Shown: one piece after another, positions 59,348 through 64,000 of the stretch
Position numbering within the stretch: the stretch's first letter is position 1
Layout: each line of letters opens with the position of its first letter
Source: Rhodococcus_F sp040656415
Lineage (GTDB): Bacteria > Actinomycetota > Actinomycetes > Mycobacteriales > Mycobacteriaceae
Direction: 5' to 3'
DNA: 64,000 bases
NCBI RefSeq assembly: GCF_040656415.1
Contig: NZ_JBFAMC010000003.1
Coordinates: 434,001 to 498,000 of the forward strand
Made by a program: the position numbers and the translations under genes
The notes under the pieces: model-generated
Seen by the model: only the letters and a program-made list of their open reading frames with translations
The model's database searches: none
What the model was told of the DNA's origin: nothing

Positions 59348-60982
59348 GTGAACGGCGTTCTGTTGCTCCTCGTGGTCATCGCGGCAATCGCGGTGACCAG
59401 CCTTGCCAAGCGCCGTAATCTACAGGCGCCTCTGGTGCTAGTGACGATAGGGTCGGCCGCATCGTTCATTCCGGCGCTGCCGCGGCTCGAACTGAATCCC
59501 GACGTCATACTGGGCGTGGTCTTGCCGCCCCTTCTGTATTCCGCGGCACTGAAGTTCTCTGTCCCGACCTTCAGGCGGCACCTCGCCCCCATCATGCGCT
59601 TGGGCGTACTAACCGTCCTGGTGACTGCCGTCACAGTGGCCTTCTTCTCGAACTGGCTGGTACCGGAGTTCACGCTCGGGGCGGCGCTCGTCCTCGGTGC
59701 AGTTGTCGCTCCGACAGACGCGGTCAGTGCCGTCGCCGTGGGCCGAAGGCTGGGATTGCCCAACCGGCTGCTCGCGATTCTCACGGGCGAGGGTCTGGTC
59801 AACGACGCCACCGCGCTGACCTTGTTTGCCGTGGCCGTATCCGCCGTTGTCGGCACCGTGCTCCCGGTTGGCTCCGTGGCGTTCTTCTTCTATGAAGTGG
59901 TCGGCGGAATACTCATCGGCCTGGTGCTCGCGACGATCGTCAGGTGGGTGCGGCATCGCATGTACGACTCACCGCTGGAGACCGTGCTGGGGCTCATGCT
60001 CCCGTTCGCGGCCTACCTCGCGGCGGAGGAGGTGCACGCGTCCGGCGTGCTGGCCGTGGTAACCGCCGGATTCCTGATGGGGCACAAGGCCACCGACGCG
60101 TCGGTGACCACCCGGATCCAGGAGCGGTCGTTGTGGGAGAGCGTGGACCTCTTACTCGAGATGTTCGTGTTCGCCTACATGGGACTGCAACTGAGGTTTG
60201 TGATCGAGGACGTACGTGACGTGGGATTGCCGGTGACCCACATCTTTCTCTACGGGTTCGCCGTTCTCGGGGTCGTCATGGCGGTTCGGCCGCTGTGGGT
60301 CCTGTTGCATTGGGTCCGACGTTGGCACGGTCTGTCGATCAGGAGATCGGATAGGGACAGATCGACGGAACTCGGGTGGCGCGAGAGTCTTATCGTCTCG
60401 TGGGCCGGGATGCGTGGGGTGGTCACCCTGGCCGCAGCATCCGGTGTCCCCGTCGCGATCGCCAGTGGTGAGCCATTTCCCGGGCGGGAGGTGATCCAGG
60501 CTGTCGCATTCGTGGTGGCAGTGGGCACCTTGCTGATCCAGGGCGCCACCATGCCATTCCTCATTCGGGCACTCGACCTGGCGGACCCTCTCGAACGGCA
60601 GCGCGAGGAGAATCAGGTGAAGCTGGCTCGACGGATCTCGCGTGATGCCGGAGAGAGGGCGCTTGCGAAGCTCGCGGAGCATCCACCTGCGGGAATCGAG
60701 CGCGATGATGCGATCTACATCCTCACTCGGGTTCGCCGGTCGATGCGTGCGCAACTTCAGGCCGAGGAGGCAGGAGACGCGGCCGAGCGTAGGCGGGCGG
60801 GTGCGATGTTCGATCACTACCGTCATGTGGTCTTGCGCGCTCAACGAGAGGCGTTGATCGAAGCACGCGACGCGGGCGGGTTGGACGACGATGTGATGCG
60901 TACCGTGTTGGAGGGCCTTGACCTGGAAGAGGCGGCAGCCGAAGAGCGGGTGCAGAGACATCGAGAATGGGGTGCGAGATGA
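59348..60982 (+). CDS. CPA1-family Na+/H+ antiporter
   Basis: A 544-residue transporter with 11-13 membrane helices and a cytoplasmic C-terminal domain of about 130 residues. The core ion site is seen in GAVVAPTDAVSAVAVGRRLGLPNRLLAILTGEGLVNDATALTLFAV (the ND pair in the fifth helix region), and SWAGMRGVVTLAAASGVPVAI is the late conserved Arg region. It exchanges Na+ (or K+) for protons. The C-terminal part is charged and helical (ARRISRDAGERALAKLAEH). It starts at GTG 59348 and overlaps the next gene by 4 bp (ATGA), so the two are coupled. Confidence 0.92.
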   Translation: MNGVLLLLVVIAAIAVTSLAKRRNLQAPLVLVTIGSAASFIPALPRLELNPDVILGVVLPPLLYSAALKFSVPTFRRHLAPIMRLGVLTVLVTAVTVAFFSNWLVPEFTLGAALVLGAVVAPTDAVSAVAVGRRLGLPNRLLAILTGEGLVNDATALTLFAVAVSAVVGTVLPVGSVAFFFYEVVGGILIGLVLATIVRWVRHRMYDSPLETVLGLMLPFAAYLAAEEVHASGVLAVVTAGFLMGHKATDASVTTRIQERSLWESVDLLLEMFVFAYMGLQLRFVIEDVRDVGLPVTHIFLYGFAVLGVVMAVRPLWVLLHWVRRWHGLSIRRSDRDRSTELGWRESLIVSWAGMRGVVTLAAASGVPVAIASGEPFPGREVIQAVAFVVAVGTLLIQGATMPFLIRALDLADPLERQREENQVKLARRISRDAGERALAKLAEHPPAGIERDDAIYILTRVRRSMRAQLQAEEAGDAAERRRAGAMFDHYRHVVLRAQREALIEARDAGGLDDDVMRTVLEGLDLEEAAAEERVQRHREWGAR

Positions 60983-62196
60983 AGGTGCGTCCGGTGCGGC
61001 TCGCTGTCGCCGCGCTTGCCGGCGTCGTCGCTTTGACGGCATGTGGCACGGACGCGACCACCATGAGCCAGCTCGCCGAGAATCCGGTCGTCACCTCAAC
61101 CATCTCTGCAGCTCCCACCGGCGACCAACGAGGTGCTGTCATCAGCCAGAATCCGGTTCAGGATATAGACGCCGCGATCACCGAAATCGGTGCGACGGCT
61201 ACCCGCGTCCTCTACCGCTCCACCTCGGGTGTCGACGGAAGCGGGTCCGAGGTAGTGGGTACCGTGTTCACTCCAGCCGGGACCGCCCCAGAGGGAGGTT
61301 GGCCGGTCGTGACCGTGGGGCACGGCACGACTGGCGTCACCGACGAGTGTGCACCGTCGTCGTCGCCAACCCTGCTGGGCACGACGAGCGTTGTCGTGCC
61401 ATTGCTTCAACGGGGCTACGTCGTGGCCGTCAGCGACTACCAGGGTCTCGGTACCAGCGGCCCACACCCCTATCTCGAGCCGAACACCGCAGCATACGAC
61501 CTGATCGATGCGGTCCGAGCCGCACGCAACGTCGTTCCCGAGGTGTCGACGCGGTGGGCTGCTATCGGGATCTCGCAGGGTGGTCAGGCTTCCTGGTCTG
61601 CGGCCGAACATGCAGACGAGTATGGCGACGGCCTCGAATTCGTGGGGTCGGCAAATCTTTCGCCGGCTGCGGATCTGTCGGGGATTGTCTCGGACGGAAC
61701 CGCCGACCAGCTCTCGCTGCCGCAAAAGATGCTCCTGCCCTACCTGCTCGAGGGCCTCGGAGTTCTGCACCCCGACATGAACCCGGACGATTACATGCGA
61801 GGTGCGCTGGCGGACAACCCTGAAGTGGCTTTGTCTTGTCTTTCCGCGAATCTCTCCGAGAAGTGGTCGATCGCAACCCAGCTGACCCCCGATGACACAG
61901 GTCCGCGGACGGAGGCAGACGCCGAACGAATGAAGGGGTGGCTCGAAGACATCGCGCTGCCGCAGAAGGGTGCGGCGGGTCCGATGCTTGTCGTGGTCGG
62001 GGGCCGGGACAATCTCATTTTGCCGCAATGGACTTCGCAGGCAGTGAGCAACGCGTGCGCGCTCGGCGACGTCATCGAATTCGTATCGAACCCGGATGAG
62101 GGCCATGCCGACAGGCGCGCCGTGCCCGCGGCGGTGCAGTGGATCGCCGACCGATTCGCCGGGGTGCCCGCACCAGACACCTGCCAGCGGGGGTAG
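60979..62196 (+). CDS. LIP-family secreted lipase/esterase, lipoprotein
   Basis: A 405-residue alpha/beta hydrolase. The signal peptide has a lipobox (VALTACGTD, Cys about residue 22). The fold follows that of the lipase at 43016: GGWPVVTVGHGTTGVTDECAPS, YVVAVSDYQGLGTSGPHPYL, nucleophile AAIGISQGGQASW, and late VVVGGRDNLILP (Asp) and DEGHADRRAV (His). ATG 60979 is chosen because it overlaps the antiporter stop (ATGA) and begins the signal peptide; ATG 60967 is an alternative. Coupling a lipase to an antiporter is odd, with no obvious metabolic link. Confidence 0.88.
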   Translation: MKVRPVRLAVAALAGVVALTACGTDATTMSQLAENPVVTSTISAAPTGDQRGAVISQNPVQDIDAAITEIGATATRVLYRSTSGVDGSGSEVVGTVFTPAGTAPEGGWPVVTVGHGTTGVTDECAPSSSPTLLGTTSVVVPLLQRGYVVAVSDYQGLGTSGPHPYLEPNTAAYDLIDAVRAARNVVPEVSTRWAAIGISQGGQASWSAAEHADEYGDGLEFVGSANLSPAADLSGIVSDGTADQLSLPQKMLLPYLLEGLGVLHPDMNPDDYMRGALADNPEVALSCLSANLSEKWSIATQLTPDDTGPRTEADAERMKGWLEDIALPQKGAAGPMLVVVGGRDNLILPQWTSQAVSNACALGDVIEFVSNPDEGHADRRAVPAAVQWIADRFAGVPAPDTCQRG

Positions 62197-62230
62197 ATCT
62201 CGTGAACAAAGTCGATCCGAACGTCGCTAT

Positions 62231-63439
62231 ATGACCGACTCCGTCGTTACAGTCGTCGCGTTGGCCGTCCTGATTCCTGTCGTCGTGCTCACTGCGGTGT
62301 GGCTGCGGGCCAGGCGTGAGCTGACGACGCCCACCGAGCGGGCTGTCCACGCAGCGTTGCATACGGCGTCGCTCGCGGCGCGCCCGCTGCGGCGTGGTCT
62401 CGACGAGACGTCCGCGCAGGAGGCGGCGCCTCATCTGCGTGCACTGACCGGGGCGCAGGCTCTTGCGGTCTTCGATGCCGCAGGCAACCTCTTGGCGTGG
62501 AGCGGTCCACACACGGCGATGTGTGAGCAACTACGTGACGCGGCCACCCGAGCGGTCGACGGGCAGCGGCGCGTGCTCGTCGCTTACGGCGGCCTCGTCC
62601 GCGGAACCGAAGATCATGCGGTACGAGCGCTGGTCGCCCAACCGCTGATGATCGAGGCAACCGGTGTCGTCGGTGTGCTGGGCATGGTCACCACCGAGGA
62701 CCCGGGGCCTGGCATGCTCGGCGCCATCACTGAAGTGGCCGGGTATGCGCGTAGCCAGATCGAACTCGCAGAACTCGACGACTCCCGTGCTCGACTCGAC
62801 CGCGCGGAGGTCCGTGCGTTGCGCGCGCAGATCAGCCCACACTTCATCTACAACGCGTTGAACACGGTTGCGTCGTTCGTGCGAACCGATCCCGACCGCG
62901 CCCGGGACCTGGTTCTCGAATTCGCCGAGTTCACCCGCTACTCGTTTCGTTCGGCAGGGGAGTACACCGTGCTCGCCGACGAACTGCGCAACGTCGACCG
63001 ATACCTCACCCTCGAACGGGCGAGGTTCGGCGATTCACTGGGGGTGAAACTGCAGGTGGCGCCAGAGGTACTCAATGTGGTGCTGCCGTTCCTGGCGTTG
63101 CAACCGCTGGTCGAGAACGCAGTCCGGCACGGTGTCTCCGGCAAACCCGACGGGGGAACGGTCAGCATCGTCGCAGACGATGAGGGCGCCGACTGCGTCA
63201 TCAGCGTCGAGGACGATGGCGTCGGAATGGACCCCGAACTCCTGCGTTCGGGCTCACTGGAATCGGTCGCCGAGTCGTCGGGAGTGAAGGAGGTGGCACA
63301 TGTCGGACTCGCCAACGTCGATGATCGACTGCGCGCCGCGTTCGGCAACGACTACGGCCTCGTCGTGGAGACTGCGCCAGGTGCAGGGACGAAGGTGAGC
63401 ATGCGGATCCCGAAATTCAAGCAAGGGATTACCCCATGA
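62231..63439 (+). CDS. LytS-type sensor histidine kinase
   Basis: A 402-residue kinase. One N-terminal membrane helix (VVTVVALAVLIPVVVLTAVWL), a GAF-like sensing region (about 80-190: EEAAPHLRALTGAQALAVFDAAGNLLAW ... VVGVLGMVTTED), then the LytS-type phosphoacceptor domain ALRAQISPHFIYNALNTVASFVR with the His in PHF. ATP binding follows with QPLVENAVRHGVSG (N-box), VEDDGVGMDPE (G1) and VGLANVDDRLRAAFG (G2). Its regulator partner is the LytTR-type gene 33 bp downstream. ATG 62231 has no clear ribosome site. Confidence 0.9.
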   Translation: MTDSVVTVVALAVLIPVVVLTAVWLRARRELTTPTERAVHAALHTASLAARPLRRGLDETSAQEAAPHLRALTGAQALAVFDAAGNLLAWSGPHTAMCEQLRDAATRAVDGQRRVLVAYGGLVRGTEDHAVRALVAQPLMIEATGVVGVLGMVTTEDPGPGMLGAITEVAGYARSQIELAELDDSRARLDRAEVRALRAQISPHFIYNALNTVASFVRTDPDRARDLVLEFAEFTRYSFRSAGEYTVLADELRNVDRYLTLERARFGDSLGVKLQVAPEVLNVVLPFLALQPLVENAVRHGVSGKPDGGTVSIVADDEGADCVISVEDDGVGMDPELLRSGSLESVAESSGVKEVAHVGLANVDDRLRAAFGNDYGLVVETAPGAGTKVSMRIPKFKQGITP

Positions 63440-63472
63440 GACGGACCGGTTTGTGCGACCATTGCTCCCGCT

Positions 63473-64000
63473 GTGAACCATGTAGACAACCCTGCCGCCA
63501 AACTGACCGGCACGAATGACTCGCTTACCGTGCTTGCGGTCGACGATGAGAAACCCGCTCTCGACGAGTTGGCATTCATGCTGCGTGCTCAGGACGCGGT
63601 CGGCCAGATTCGTCACGCGAGCGACGCGACGGCTGCACTGCGCATCTTGCAAGACGGCGATATCGACGCGGTGTTCCTCGACATCAACATGCCCGGTCTC
63701 GACGGCCTCGAACTGGCCGGAATACTGTCGAACTTCTCATCACCGCCGCCGGTCGTCTTCGTGACAGCCCACGACGACCGGGCGGTTGCCGCATTCGACC
63801 TCGGTGCCGTCGACTACCTCCTCAAACCGCTGCGCAGCGAGCGGATCGCCGAGTCGGTCCGGCGCATCGTCGATGGGCGAAGCCGCAAGAGCGTCCAGGA
63901 TGCGGGTGCGGTGGCAGACGAAGTCATCCCTGTCGAGCTCGGTGGTTCCACCACTCTCGTGCACCGGTCCTCCGTCGAGTGGGTGGAGGCTGATGGCGAC
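63473..64000 (+). CDS. LytTR-type response regulator (N-terminal part, cut by window end)
   Basis: 176 codons are visible from GTG 63473. The receiver domain is complete: acidic pair in LAVDDEKPALDEL, phosphorylated Asp in AVFLDINMPGLDGLEL, Thr in VFVTAHDDRAVAAFDLGAVDYLLKPL with the conserved Lys. A linker then leads to VELGGSTTLVHRSSVEWVEADGD, the start of a LytTR DNA-binding domain. It should be phosphorylated by the kinase encoded just upstream. The C-terminal DNA-binding domain lies beyond the window. Confidence 0.9.
   Translation, partial: MNHVDNPAAKLTGTNDSLTVLAVDDEKPALDELAFMLRAQDAVGQIRHASDATAALRILQDGDIDAVFLDINMPGLDGLELAGILSNFSSPPPVVFVTAHDDRAVAAFDLGAVDYLLKPLRSERIAESVRRIVDGRSRKSVQDAGAVADEVIPVELGGSTTLVHRSSVEWVEADGD

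Overview
The window reads as a high-G+C actinobacterial chromosome of the mycolic-acid group (Mycobacteriales), most likely Rhodococcus or a close relative. The reasons are gene order and gene content. The order rpf, yccF, cspB, DUF2771, MFS, DUF3027, DUF2530, MarR, SpoU, DUF2537, sepH, serC, citA, gltA, prrB/prrA, accD3, echA6, metallo-hydrolase and ctpE follows, with insertions, what I remember of Mycobacterium tuberculosis Rv0867c to Rv0908. The propionyl-CoA synthetase, secreted lipases and photolyase fit a soil rhodococcus. GTG starts are frequent, and several genes look leaderless, with a TANNNT box 5-8 nt before the start codon. Protein identities come from reading translations and recalling families; no database was searched.

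Layout. 1-2630: the end of an unknown gene, then two tandem resuscitation-promoting-factor genes, each with its own c-di-AMP (ydaO-type) riboswitch and each with a perfect TGTGA-N6-TCACA Crp/GlxR box upstream. 2628-24264: conserved housekeeping block with small membrane proteins, a cold-shock protein, exporters, a large GHKL-type ATPase that lacks a standard start codon, a purine-type permease, SepH (cell division), SerC, two citrate synthases, PdxH, an aldose epimerase and an FKBP isomerase. 24288-30718: PrrBA two-component system, MscS channel, photolyase and propionyl-CoA synthetase. 30854-34999: two near-identical asparagine synthetase genes in tandem, each with a duplicated leader. 35026-49797: a secreted protein with an internal duplication, AccD3, an ABC exporter, an XRE regulator with a frameshifted membrane gene, a ferredoxin, a methyltransferase, a cupin, a lipase, a monooxygenase, EchA6, a metallo-hydrolase and the P-type ATPase CtpE.

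49904-59190: the most striking part. Seven tandem paralogues encode secreted seven-bladed beta-propellers built from about 42-residue YVTN repeats. Five are exactly 362 residues and two are 348. All end in a short tail with a C-x-G-S-[LM]-C motif. Six of the seven have a promoter-like TAGCCT/TACCCT box 81-90 nt before the GTG start. In several leaders the ribosome-binding site can pair with an upstream pyrimidine run. The last four genes are two copies of a 2.74-kb unit. 59348-64000: a Na+/H+ antiporter translationally coupled to a secreted lipase-like lipoprotein, then a LytS-type kinase and a LytTR-type regulator cut by the window end.

How the parts work together: the left end links wall remodelling (Rpf) to second-messenger control (c-di-AMP and probably cAMP). 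The central block is core amino-acid, TCA-cycle and cofactor metabolism. The propeller array is accessory, appears to have expanded by recent tandem duplication, and probably forms an exported, recombination-prone surface protein family.
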